Assembly (NCBI GenBank): GCA_032719365.1
Contig: CM064872.1
Location: 68,264,752-68,328,751 of the forward strand
Direction of reading: 5' to 3'
Source: Prinsepia uniflora
Taxonomy: Eukaryota > Streptophyta > Magnoliopsida > Rosales > Rosaceae
Length of the DNA stretch: 64,000 bases
How positions within the stretch are numbered: the first letter of the stretch is position 1; every line of letters begins with the position of its first letter. Below, one piece after another: positions 35,118 through 46,796 of the stretch. A program made the position numbers and the translations under genes. A model generated the notes under the pieces. It worked only from the letters and a program-made list of their open reading frames with translations. It did not search any database and was not told the DNA's origin.

Positions 35118-35500
35118 ATGAATCCGAAATTTTTTTTCTATGAGATGCCTACTAAGAGGATGTCAACCCACTTGAAACCGTTATATGTGTGTGTCCATTT
35201 CGATGAGATTCCAATGAGTAAAGTGCAAGTGGATACCGGGGCTACTGTGAACATCCTCCCAACTTCAATTATGAAGAAGTTGAAAAGAGGGATGGATGAA
35301 CTTATCCCAACCGAGACGATGGTTAGTGGGTTCATAGGAGAAAACAACATAACTCGAGGGATCCACCCTCTTGAGGTTAGAGTTGGGGGCAAGGTCAGAA
35401 TGACGGCTTTCTTTTTGGTGGAAACTAGAGCTCACTTTAATGCTCTATTAGGCCGGGATTGGATCCATGGAAGTATGTGTGTGCCATCGTCTCTCCACTA
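35118..35500 (+). pseudogene. pol: aspartic protease of B
   Basis: A 127-codon open stretch with the active site VDTGATVNILP (about residues 39-49) and the C-terminal motif FNALLGRDWIHGS. Both match plant gypsy proteases, which act as dimers to cut Gag-Pol. The core is unbroken, but the surrounding polyprotein is not, and a 101-bp duplication follows. Confidence 0.82.
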
Positions 35501-35561
35501 ATGCCTCAAGTTTTGGCATGAAGATGGATCTACCAAAATGGTTGAGGCCGACTCACGACCA

Positions 35562-35763
35562 TTCATGGCTTCAGCTAATACAGTAGAGGCTAAGTTCTAT
35601 GATGAGGATATTAGTCCTCTTTACTTTATTGGTTCAGACAAGAACGACCGACCTACGCACGATTCATGGCTTTAGCTAATATAGTAGAGGCCAAGTTCTA
35701 TGATGAGGATATTGGTCATCTTTACTTTATTGGTTCAGACAAGAATGACCGACCTACGCGAGT
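35562..35763 (+). repeat. 101-bp tandem duplication in B pol
   Basis: ATTCATGGCT at 35561 recurs at 35662 and the copies align over about 100 bp with some 8 differences. The unit reads FMA.ANTVEAKFYDEDI..LYFIGSDKNDRPT. 101 is not a multiple of three, so the duplication itself shifts the frame between protease and RT. Confidence 0.85.
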
Positions 35764-35963
35764 CTCGGCCCTGAAGCTAGTTGACTTGGGGGCACATGAT
35801 GCACAAACCGACGGAGAGCGGCCCACAGTTGCTGACTTTTTCATTCTTAATGAATAGTATAAAAAATATGGAGGAAGAAAGGAAGGCCGCAGTGGAAAGC
35901 ACTTTGAGACGGATGTATGGTTTTTGGGCCTAAAGAGCGGCTGAACATGGGTCATCAGCCGAC

Positions 35964-37020
35964 TTGGTGGAATTTCTCCAAGAAGGCCCGGAAGAGGATG
36001 CCCTTGAAATTGAAGAGATGGACTTAGCACCGACCAAGATAGATGACTCGAAGGTCGAAGTTCAAGACCCTTTGATAGAAATAAATTTGGGGACAGAAGA
36101 GGAGCCAAGGCTAATCTACATTAGTGGCCTACTGGAGCTGGGTCTACAGACCAAGATGGAGGAGTTGCTTAGGGAGTCCAAGGATTGCTTTGCTTGGGAC
36201 TACACTGTGATGCCCGGGTTGAGCCGAGACTTGGTGGAACACCGTTTGCCTATTTCGGAAGACTTCAAGCCATTCAAGCAACCAACCCTCCGGATGGCGG
36301 TGGAAGTAAAGTTATAGGTCAAGGAAGAAATTGTAAAACTTCTTAAAGTTAAATTCATTAGGCCATCTAGGTATGTTGCATGGCTTTCGAATATTGTACC
36401 TGTTAAAAAGAAAATCGGAGCAATAAGAATTTGTGTTGATTTTTCGTAATTTAAATCTTGCTACTCCAAAAGACGAGTATACAATGCCTATGGCCGGCCT
36501 CTTAGTTGATGGAGCGGCCAAACATGAAATTTTATCTTTTATGGATAGACATTCCAGCTACAACCAAATTTTTATAGCTGAAGAGGATGTTCACAAAACT
36601 GCTTTCAGGTGTCCAGGGTCTATTGGTACGTTTGAGTATATGGTGATGCCTTTCGGCTTGAAAAATGTTGGGGCTACATACCAACGAGCCATGAACACAA
36701 TCTTCCATGACATGATTGGTCGAAATTTGGAAGTCTATATTGACAATGTAGTGGTAAAGTCCGAATCAAGGCCAAGTCACTTAGATGACATTCGAACGGC
36801 CTTCAAGAGAATGAGGAACCATCAATTAAAGATGAATCCTAAGAAATGTGCCTTTGGGGTCTCAGCTGGGAACTTCCTCGGCTTTCTGGTGCACTAGTGT
36901 GGAATTGAGATTGATAAAAATAAAGCCAAAGCCATCATCGATGCACCACCCCCAAGGAATAAGAAAGAGTTGCAACGTCTTCTCGGTCAGATAAATTTTC
37001 TCAGAAGATTTATCTCTAAC
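35964..37020 (+). pseudogene. pol: reverse transcriptase of B (catalytic Asp lost)
   Basis: Tat-type RT in order: LLRESKDCFAWDYTVMPGL, VEHRLPI..DFKPFKQ, FIRPSRYVAWLSNIVPVKKK, R.CVDF.NLN.ATPKDEY.MP, SSYNQI and FEYMVMPFGLKNVGATYQRA. The catalytic box YIDN (36737-36748) replaces YVDD, so the second Asp is Asn. HQLKMNPKKCAFGVSAGNFLGFLVH follows. Stops at about 36315, 36447 and 36895 break the frame. GAT/GAC to AAT/AAC and Trp/Arg-to-stop changes are what deamination of methylated cytosine on the other strand would give. Confidence 0.9.
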
Positions 37021-37480
37021 TCGGCCGGAAAAAATTAACCATTCTCTTCTTTGTTAAGACTCAAAGGAGAAGACAAGTTTCGAAGGGAAGAATCCCACCA
37101 AAAAGCCTTCGGCTCGATCAAGCGCTATTTGACTAGACCACCGGTGTTTAGTCCCCCAAAGTGAGGCCGCCCACTTAGACTCTATATCTCGGCCGCGGAG
37201 AATTCTATTGGTAACCTACTGGCCCAAAATAACGATGAGGGAAAAGAGCAAGCCGTGTATTATCGAAGTCGAATACTAACGGCCACCGAAAGGAATTATT
37301 CTCCTATTGAGAAGCTTTGCTTGGCCTTGTATTTCACAGCCACTAAGCTTAGGCACTACATGTTGCCATCTGTGGTTCATATAATTGCGAAAACTGATTT
37401 AATATAATATATGCTTTCCCGGTCTATCATTAGAGGCCGGATTGGAAAGTGGACAATAGCTCTAGCCGAGTTAACCTTTC
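37021..37480 (+). pseudogene. pol: RNase H of B
   Basis: After a stop near 37035: KAFGSIKRYLT.PPVFSPP, LYISAAENSIGNLLAQ, AVYYRSRILTATERNYSPIEK and LALYFTATKLRHYML. These are the usual gypsy RNase H landmarks; the first-strand LYIS..E.. region has Ser/Ala where LYLA/D is common. Stops at about 37162 and 37406. Confidence 0.8.
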
Positions 37481-38160
37481 ACTACGTACCACAACAAGCC
37501 GTGAAAGGCCAAGAATTGGCTGAATTTTTGGCTTCCTACCCAAGTGTGGAAATTGAAAGCATGGAGAATGTTGAGATTAATAACATCACTTTAATCCCAT
37601 GGCAACTCTACTTCGACGGGTCTCAAACAACGAATATGTCTAGAACCGGGATTATTATTGAAACACTGTTTGGTTTTAGAACACGATATGTTTTTCAATT
37701 GGATTTTGAATGTTCCAACAATGAGTCCGAGTATGAGGCTTTGATCATTGGGTTGGAAATTCTTCGCGAAATGAGGGTCACCAACATATTGGTCATGGGA
37801 GACTCCTTGTTGGTTTTGAAACAACTATCTGGAGACTATAAGGTAGCTAGCCAGAATTTGTTGGCCCACCAAAAAATGGAAATGCAACTATTGGATGATT
37901 TTGACGAGGTGGAGTTGAAGCATTTGCCAAGAGATCGTAACTCTCACGCCAACGCGATGGCTCAACTGGCCTCTGGGGCTCAAATCTCGGAAGGACTTTC
38001 TGAAGAAATGTTCAAGGTGGAGAAATGGTGTTTACCCTCGGTCATTGAAAGAGGGATTCCTTTGGAGGCATTGATATTGACCGTTGACCCAAACGATTGG
38101 AGGTACAAAATTATAGAGTATCTAAAAAATCCAAGTGTCCTTTCTAGTCGAAAAACCTGA
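37481..38160 (+). pseudogene. pol: archaeal-type RNase H (aRH) of B, open frame
   Basis: A second RNase H domain, the hallmark of the Tat clade. It begins after LAEFLASYP with WQLYFDGS, then FECSNNESEYEALIIGLE and LVMGDSLLV..QLSGDY, then LKHLPRDRNSHANAMAQLA. The acidic residues D (YFDGS), E (SEYEA) and D (MGDS) are in place. It lies in the longest unbroken frame of B (249 codons, 37411-38157) and is the best-kept part of the element. Its role would be removal of RNA primers or hybrid RNA, alongside the degraded RNase H. Confidence 0.88.
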
Positions 38161-39251
38161 GAAATAGCTCGTAACTACTTCTTACGGAACGACGAACTCT
38201 TTCATATAGGTTTTGATGATCTTTTAATGACTTGCTTGGGTAAGGACGATTAGTTCTTGGCCATGGCCGAAATCCATGAAGAAATTTGTGGAGCTCATCA
38301 AGCCGGGATTAAAATGAGGTGGCTTTTGAGAAGACATAGCTATTATTGGCCAACAATCCTAAAAGATTGCATTGACTATGCCAAAGGGTGCCAAGCATGC
38401 CAAAGGCATGACCCAATCCAACATGTCCCGGCCAGGCCAATGAACCCGATAGTAAAAGCATGGCCATTCAAGGGTTGGGCTATGAACATAATTGGCCAGA
38501 TCCACCCAAAGTCATCCAAGGGCCATGAATACATCTTAGTGGCTACCGACGTTTTCACCAAATGGGTGGAGGCAATCCCATTAAAGAAGGTCACTCAAAC
38601 TGAAGTAATAGAGTTCATAGAAAAACACATTATTCATCGATTTGGGATGCCGGAGTCCATCATGACGGATCAAGGAAAGGCCTTTACATGAATAACGATT
38701 GAAGCGTCTGCGACCAACTGAGGTTTAAGGCTAGCACACTATACACCTTATAATCCTCAGTACAATGGTCAAGCCGAGGCCAGCAACAAGGTCATCAAGG
38801 GAATATTAGAGAGAATGATTGAAGAAAATCCTAGAGATTGGTATTCACTCTTGTCCAACACCTTGTGGGCTTATCGAACCTCGAAGAGGGCAGCCACTGG
38901 AACAACTCCATTTTCATTGACTTATGGCCATGATGTCGTGTTGCCACTTGAGATGAATGTAAAATCATTAAGGGTAGTGCGCCATGTCGAATGGAGTGAG
39001 GATGAATACAACCAGGCCATGTTTCAAGAGTTGGACGATTTAGATGAAGTAAGGTTGAATGCCTTGGACAAGTTGAAGGCTCAAAAAGAGATGGTGGCCA
39101 GAGCCTATGATAAGAGAACTAAGGTCAAAAGTTTCGGTGTAGGAGACCTGGTGTGGAAAGTAATATTACCGGTGGGAACCAAAGATCGTAGGTTCGGTAA
39201 ATGGTCTCCAAATTAGGAAGGACCATTTTTAGTTCACCAAGTGCTAAGAAA
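38161..39251 (+). pseudogene. pol: integrase of B (first catalytic Asp lost)
   Basis: The zinc-binding HHCC domain (EICGAHQAGIKM ... CIDYAKGCQACQRH) is followed by the catalytic core. The first Asp is Asn (WAMNIIGQI, Asn codon at 38485-38487; the family reads WGMDFIGP). The second (MTDQGKAF) and Glu (YNGQAEASNK) are present. RAATGTTPFSLTYG and the C-terminal FGVGDLVWK...GKW follow. Stops occur at about 38251, 38689, 38718 and 39214. The frame is cut after VLRK by LTR L5 and ends at 54630-54741. Confidence 0.9.
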
Positions 39252-41393
39252 ATAGGCGTAACAACCCGTTTCGGAAATCGGGATTAGATTAGTGGTTAAT
39301 GACAGATTAGTGAAGTTAATCAGTGATTAGTTGAGTGTTTTCAGACGGTGCGAATTAACGGTTTTGCCCCTGGAATTGGGCGAACGGTTGAATTTTCGTT
39401 AGGGCGGTCAAATGGACTTTGACTACTGACTGTGACATAGTTTGGGATGTCACGAGTTCATAGACAGGTGGCACGTCCGATTCCGACATCCGAGGAGGAA
39501 GTTATGACGTTTGGAAGTTTGAGGGTATTTTGGTAAGTTGGTTGAAATAGAGCAAATGGTTGACTTTTTAGACGACAAGTTATTTTCACGTATTTCGAGG
39601 ACCATTAGCTAGGTCTAGATTCCCTGAGTACAACGACAGGCGGCACGTTGCCATTGGACGTGGGACGGTTTAGTTCGTGGTTTAAACGTACGAGGGGTAA
39701 AATGGTAATTTGTGCAATAAAGGGCATTTTGGTCCATTGGCTACGTTGGGATTGGTGCCCAGTAATCAGGGGACACTTGGCTGCTTGGGAAAAGTGCCGA
39801 ATGGATGTGGGACACTTGTCCCTTGGTGGAAGGTCGTGGAACCCTCATCCACCATCTCAATTAAGTTTTAAACGGCCGTGCATAAGTGTGTTTGCTGAAG
39901 AATAGAAAAACAGAGGAAAACCATGAAACAATCCCTGAAAACTCTGTGATGCTCCACTATCTGTTACTAGTATGTGAAGGATAATGAAAGAGTGGGCAGA
40001 GCCGTGTGTGGTGGTGCCACCGTGGAGGGTCGTCCACGACGGTGGCCGTGGAAACTAGGAAAACAGGGGTCCGCAAACTATGAGATACTTTGACCCAAAG
40101 ACGTTTAAAACATCATCCTTCATCTATACCCTGTGAAGGGAAATTGATAAGGACGTGAAGATGAGTTCCATGGACTCGAGTTTGATGGCTTACGATGAAC
40201 GGTAAGGTTAAAACCAATTAAAGCTTACTCTGAATTCGATTATGGAAAATTGGACTTTAGTGGCTAACGCTTAAATTGGTGCTTTGGACGAGGTTTTGGA
40301 AGTCAACAGGAGTCGGCTGGATTTGATTTCACGGCAGGAGGTGGCCTGAGTCTCGAAACACAGGGAGGAGGAAATTCGAAGTTCTACCTTGATTTTGGAA
40401 GGTAAGAAACACACCTTAAGTTCATGATTTTAATAGCTAGATCGATTATTTAGAGTGGGACGAAGCTACTAGGCTTAAAAGGGTTTGAAAAAAGGTTTGA
40501 AAATGGAGGGAACCGTGGACACCGGTTCAGTTGAACCGGCTGAACATTGGACCGAATCGGACCCGGTTCACGCGAGGAAGAAGATGAACAGGAGACAGCG
40601 CGTGGCTCCCACGCACAGCCCCTTTGGGTGGCGCGTGAGGGCGCGTGGCATTGTTTATGGGGAAGTTGTCAACACAACTTTTAAAGTATTCAATGTAACA
40701 AACATTTTGGGACTGGTTTCGAGTCGATCAGACATCATCTTGATAGTTTTCGGGACTTGAAAAAATTATGGGGCTTTAGTAGAAGCTTTATGGACTAGTA
40801 AGTGACCTTCTTATGGGATTTGGACAGGTTCGGGAAATCCGGTGATAGTGGATTAGCCCGGGAAGCGTACTTGCATGTGTATCGAGGCGACAATGCTAAT
40901 GGTCTGTGAGTGGACTTTGCTTCACTTATGATGCATGTATAAATGTTTTATATGTTTTCTATACGTGATTTATATGTTTATGATTATGATCTTGATGATT
41001 TATGGTTTTGTACGTATTTCGAGATATTTAAGAAATTGCACGTTTTACGAGTTTCCAATTTATGTTATGATTTGACCATGGTTTTGATGATTTGATTTTG
41101 GGATTTTAAATATGATTTGCTTTCAATGATTTCTAATAGATTTTGGAAAAGTGATTTCGGACTCGAAGCCCAGTTTAGAAAAGGGATTTCGATAAACATG
41201 ATTTCGATCGTGGAATTGGATTTCGGAAATGATGTTTTGAGATTTGGTTTTGAAACTTGGAAGTGAAATTGTGGATGTGGGTTCGGGATAATGGTTCCGG
41301 ATGCTAGCTTACAGAATCATTATTGCGAATTCGGATATGGATTTTCTATGGTTTTCACTTGGTTTTGGGTTTAAAGACCAGTTGAAACTGGTT

Positions 41394-41555
41394 TTAAGTT
41401 TAAAGACCCGGATATGGCTGGATCTGGTTTTGAGTTTAAAGACTCGGTTGATTGAAGGGGGGGAGCTATGGATTGATATGTTTTGAGTTTAAAGACTTGT
41501 TGATATCCCGGGAAAGCCTGATTATGCGCATGTGTTTTGAGTTTAAAGATTCGGG
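41394..41555 (+). repeat. GAGTTTAAAGACTCGG array in L5
   Basis: Five spaced copies of TTTTGAGTTTAAAGACTCGG-like units, the plus-strand form of the arrays in L2 and L4. They lie 20-60 bp apart and are not packed in tandem. Confidence 0.75.
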
Positions 41556-42052
41556 CGCACTTGAGATCCAACAACTTGATTGATTGATGTTTTTCACTGG
41601 TTTTCAGATGTTTTGGGAAATGGCCTGGATGATTTGGATTTGATGAGTTTTGGGCATAGTTCGCGTAATTTGATGAGGATTTATGATTTTGGGCTGAGCC
41701 CCGGATTAGAGTTATGGATTTAAGAACAAGAAATGATTCCGGTTTTCATTGATGGTTTTTTTATCTTGGATATGAAATGGTTTTATGGAATGGTTTTCAT
41801 ATGCATGCATTGGTTTTTCGTGGAGGGTATAAATGTAATTTCTTATAACCTGTTTTCTAAACGTATTGATTATTTTTGTCCACTCACAGTTTTTTATGTT
41901 TTTGATATCCTCCAGGTTGTTGCGGTGCAGGCTGTTGGTAGAGAGAGATGGAGGCATCACACACGCGATTCATAGTAGATTCAGCTCGCTCTGGGAAGAC
42001 CGGAACTTGTGGACGGTTTGTTGGGAAATCCCTTGTCCAGCTTACGTGTTAC

Positions 42053-42721
42053 ATAAAAGTAATATAAATTAAGAACACGAATTAAAAGAAAGCTAATTAA
42101 TAAGAAAATCTATAAGAAGTTAAAATGATCCCCAAAAATGTCTCTCAAAAGAGAGAAACAAAAGAACTAAATCAAGAATTAAAAACTAAGAAAAATGGAA
42201 GAAATGGAAAAATGAGACTAATGGGGGACTCCAAATACATGAAATGACCTCCCTATTTATAGAGGGAGTGCAACAATTGTTTAAATAAAAGTACAAAATT
42301 AAAATATAAAAATAACAATAAATTAGTACGTGAAGAAGTGATGGAAATGATGAGATTGGGTGGTTTTTGGGGAAAAGATGCTGATTTTGGGGAAAATATG
42401 TTTGAAAAATCAGCCAAAATGGTTGAAAATGAGGAAATAGGGCTGCTGGTTTTTAGCTTGGGCTTCTGGATTTCAGCAGCTTCCCACCGAATTTCCTTGC
42501 GATTTTCGGTGGTTTCTCATATTTCGTCCATAATTTTTTTCGTTATAATTCCGATCGGGACGATTTTTTTACCAAAATGCTCCAAATTCCAAGCTTTATT
42601 TATTTCTACAAAAATATCACAAAATAAATTAATTTGTCTAATCGTTTATTATTTTAATATTAAAAGTCAAGTATAAAAGATATAAAATAATATAAAATAA
42701 TACGTATTTAACGACCTATCA
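42053..42721 (-). repeat. D 3' LTR, truncated to 669 bp
   Basis: Nearly identical to 53845-54533 but lacks the last ~1050 bp present in the other LTR. TATA candidate (complement of CTATTTATAG) at 42253-42262. No TSD can be found because this end is lost. Confidence 0.85.
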
Positions 42722-44958
42722 AATACGCCCACACTTAAACTTTGCTAGTCCCTAGAAAATACTAAAATTAAACTACAAAATCCAAAACAAGCAAACCCTT
42801 AACCATTTGTCTCAAATTTCATTGTTATAATTATGGCATAAAAGATTTTCACTTAAAACATTTAACCATATGAAATTCGAGAGTTAATACATGGTAACAA
42901 AATGTTTCAACAAGTAAGCTAACGAGTAAATATGGTGAAATGGATCTCTACATGAATAACACTAGTATGAATCAACTCACAAGGATATTCACTCATAAAT
43001 TCACTCAATTTGTGAGAGTTTGTGTTTGCACTCAAAGTATGTGAGACATACTCACATAATCGAAATGAAATACTTTTGCAAAATCTCAAACAAACACCTC
43101 AAGATAAAAACAAAACATACTTGCACAAATGAACCAAAACCATAAGCTTACTCAAGTGATTAACTCAACTAATCAAAATTTACCATCTTAAGGATCATAA
43201 GGTCTTTATAAAGATTGTAATGGGGCTAAGTTTAGAGGCAAGGAAAATATAGGACAAGTGGTGCTCAGTTCGTTCCAAGACTCAATAGACTCTCAAAACG
43301 TATCATAACTTCCTAACCTTAGTGCAATGATGTCAGTAATCCATACCTTCGAACATAGGCCTAATTCCATCATGTTGGGCCTCACAATCATTCTTTGTGT
43401 CGGATTTACAAATGTAAGGAACTTAACTCAAACATTACATAACCAAACCTTATTACCTTGATAGAGACTCAACTTTTTGTTTTTTTTTTTTGGGTTTTTT
43501 TTTGTTTTTTTTATATCAAGGTAATAACATGTGTCAACAATACAACAAAGCTTGAGTAGGTAAATCCAAATAATTCACATAAAATTCTTTTCAACATCAT
43601 CATTTTATCCTTACATAATCTTTATATCTTCAACCGAGTCCTTGGAATAAGGGTAAAGGATGTCTATACTAAGTTCAAATGTTTAGATAGTCATGGTGAT
43701 GAAAGAAAGGCTTAATGTAGACTCAAAAGGGGTTAAAACTAAGGGGGTCGTGACTTATGCACTCAAGATAGGGAACATGCATGTTTGAATTTATGGTGTT
43801 AACCCTAATGCCTTAATCATTTCCAAAATCAGAGAGTTTATTGACTTAAAAGTTTTGAAAATCTCATAGAATAAGTTCTAGTACTCTAGAGTTCATTAAA
43901 ATCTATAACAAGCAGTTATGAGGCATATGTATATCAATTTAAACAAAGAACTTATGAATCACTCATCAAAGATGTATATAAAGTTCTAAAACTCACATAA
44001 GGTTCATATGATTCATACTTATCTTATTATGTTTGTTTATGTACCAATTTACATGCATTATCTTCAAATTATAACACTTAATCACAAAATATTAACAAAC
44101 AAATTCAAGTTGTAGTGATTATCTTTATGGCCATAACATATTCATTTCCGTTCATTTATATCATTGACAAGTTAAATGGCAACTTAAGACTCGTAAAAAC
44201 ACTAATTTAAAACAAAAAGATTCAAGAAAGCAATAACAATTTTTTTGATTTTTTTTTTGAATTTTTTCACACAATTTTTTTATTTTTTTTTAAATATTTT
44301 TTTTTTTGGAAAATTAAAATTGTAAACCATTACCCCACACTTTAATTCTACATTGTCCTCAATGTAGGAAAATACGAAGTAATTAAACATAGAATCAAAG
44401 TAAGGAAGATGATTTACGAAAATAATAGGAAAGCATTAAATAAACAAAATAAAAGAGAGCGAAGGGTAGAAAGATAGCAAATCTGTATTGATGACTCCTT
44501 CACATCCCGGAAACACAGTGGGTTGCCTTCCAACAAGTGCTTGAAGTTTAACGTCCATCCAGCCTAGATAAAAATGCAAGTTAATTAGTTAGAAATGCAC
44601 GTTTATCAAGAATGCAAGTTAAATATACAAATTCTAGCTAGGAATGCAAGTTAGATTAAAGGTGCAATGTAATTAAACTAAAGATGCAAATTAAGTTAAA
44701 AATGCAAGTTAAAGATATAAGTTTAAATTAAAGATGCAATGCAAGTTGGAATGAAAGATGCAAATTAAAGTTGCCATGACAAGTAATGTAAAGAGAAAGA
44801 CAAATTTAATTAAAAACTATTTTTTTTTAGTTTATTTTTTGTTAGATGAAGAAAAAGACAAACTTAAATAAATACATGAACACATAAATAAAATAAAGGT
44901 AAACAAGTAATAAACAAATTATGAACTAGTATAAACAAATAAGTATGATATTTATGTA
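42722..44958 (-). other. D internal region, 3' part, non-coding
   Basis: AT-rich, with T-rich runs (43481-43510, 44240-44310) and repeated ATGCAAGTTAAA words (44560-44770). It holds the GCACTTGTTGGAAGGCAACC motif on the minus strand (44519-44552). No ORF worth calling. Confidence 0.7.
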
Positions 44959-45541
44959 TGTGGAACCCAAAATCATCCGAAAATTATGGAGCTGCCATGT
45001 GTCCCGTCATTCCCAAAAATGACCAAATTGCCCTTGGCAATAACGCTGATCATTTGAAAAACACCCGCACATTAAATAATCTATTTACCAGTTAAATACG
45101 ATATTTGATCGGGTTAAAATCTCCGTAAGATTGATATTCTACCCGAGAGTTAATTATCGTTATTCTTAATAATGGATAATTAATATTAATATTAAAATAC
45201 AATAAATATCATTACTATCATGATGAGCCATCATTACAATTATTAAATAATATATTTAATAATAATATATTATTTACTAATTAAATATTCAACCGACCAA
45301 TCAGAACGCTCCAAGGCTCCCAAGATTTTCCTATAAATAGCAAGGCACATTTCATTTCAAGGTACGTTGATTCTTCGCTTCGAAGTATATCCTTTTCCTC
45401 TCTCAAAGCTAACTTAAGCATCGGAGTGTTCTTGGTCGAACAACCCCCCGGGTAAATCGATCGAGGCAACGATAGCTAATTGTTTGCTGTTTGCAGGAAT
45501 TGTGAGGACTTTTCGCGGCGGGTTCAATCTTTGATTCAACA
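44959..45541 (+). repeat. A2 5' LTR
   Basis: TGTGGAACCC...GATTCAACA, 583 bp, TATA box CTATAAATAG at 45331-45340; primer site TGGTGCTTTCATTGAG-like (TTCC for TTTC) from 45544. Confidence 0.95.
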
Positions 45542-45595
45542 ATTGGTGCTTCCATTGAGAGCTATTGAGATATACTCAGAAGAAGCTCTCTCATT

Positions 45596-45885
45596 TGTTC
45601 ATCGTTCATCTTTCTTCGTTCGTCGTTCATCGACATTGTTCGAAGATTTTGAACGTTGTTCATCGCTCATCAGGATTTTGTTCATCGTTCATCTTTCTTC
45701 ATTCGTCGTTCATCGACATTGTTCGAAGATTTTGAACGTTGTTCATCACTCATCAAGAATTCGTTCATCGTTCATCTTTCTTCGTTCGTCGTTCATCGAC
45801 ATTGTTCGAAGATTTTGAACATTTGTTCATCGTTCATCTCCCTTCGTTCGTCGTTCATCGACATTGTTCGAAGATTCTGAACGTT
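45596..45885 (+). repeat. 83-bp tandem repeat in A2 leader
   Basis: Units starting (T/C)GTTCATCGTTCATC at 45596, 45679, 45762 and 45824; periods 83, 83 and 62. A1 has a single unit here. Each unit contains TTCGTCGTTCATCGACATTG and GAAGATTTTGAACG. Confidence 0.9.
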
Positions 45886-45935
45886 GTTCAAATTATCCAT
45901 CAACAGCTTTCCAACTCAACATTCTTCGAATCAGC

Positions 45936-46796
45936 ATAGCTAAGGTTCGTCGATCCGTTCAGTCAGCCGGAGAAGGTGTTTCTGCCTCAACAGCTCAGAC
46001 GAGGAATGAAGCTCACATAGAAACTCCGGAGAAACGCCCAGCTCAACTCAGGCGTGTGTCCATAGAAGCGCCCATTGAGACACTCGAAGGGAGGCCAACC
46101 TTCAGTTTTAGAGCATTCCCCTCTCCAGCTAACCAAGTACCCGCGCTAGGGGAAGGAACTTCGACTTTACAACAAGCAAACGAGAGGTTGATAGGAAATG
46201 CATCACGACATGATCAACTCACAACAAACATGGTCCTAAAGGACTTTCTGGACAGGTGTCATGACATCTCAGGGAGAAGTCGTCACCAACCTCCCCAGGA
46301 CAACTTGACGCAGCAAGTTGAAGGGTTAAGCAAACAAGTTCAACTTCAGTCAGAGCTCTTGTAGCAACTCCTAGTAGGGAGACCAATCCAGGAGCAGGAC
46401 AGACGATCCACGTCACGTGGAAGACAAGAGAATGCCCAAAGACGTCCTGGGAAAGAGCAAGTCCGCTGCCAAACAATGTCACGAGATACTTCGCTAGGCG
46501 ACTCTGGAGAAGAAATTCACGCTCATCGAGCGAAAATCCCACAACGCCTAAAGCCGTTAGTACGTGAACGGCTAGGAGGTAGGACTGGGGCGACTTCACG
46601 GGCAGAGCGCTCACAACACTCACATGGGAGCAGGCGGCAACTTTAAGCTCTATACAAAAACCCAAAACGATCTGCCCACGACAGTAAAGGGGAAGATGAA
46701 GCCTACTCCCCTGCACGATCCCAGAGATCAAGGGGAGAAGCTCAAAGTGGTTCTCAACGATTAGCAAAAAGGGACTCATCGCCTCAGCAAGGAGCG
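45936..46796 (+). pseudogene. gag: N-terminal gag region of A2, start codon and frame damaged
   Basis: Aligned with A1, the start ATG of MAKVR is ATA here (45936-45938). The frame reads IAKVRRSVQSAGEGV...TLEGRPTFSF...PSPANQVP. TAG stops it at 46363-46365, and a second stop (TAA where A1 has CAG) lies near 46644. The rest is Arg/Ser/Gln-rich (SRGRQENAQRRPGKEQ), a basic N-terminal arm. The stops separate it from the intact capsid frame at 46797. Confidence 0.75.

Noticed and set aside
41712..42676. ORFs of 67-112 codons around the L5/D junction
   Set aside because: They cross the LTR junction or lie in AT-rich LTR; not conserved in the second D LTR.
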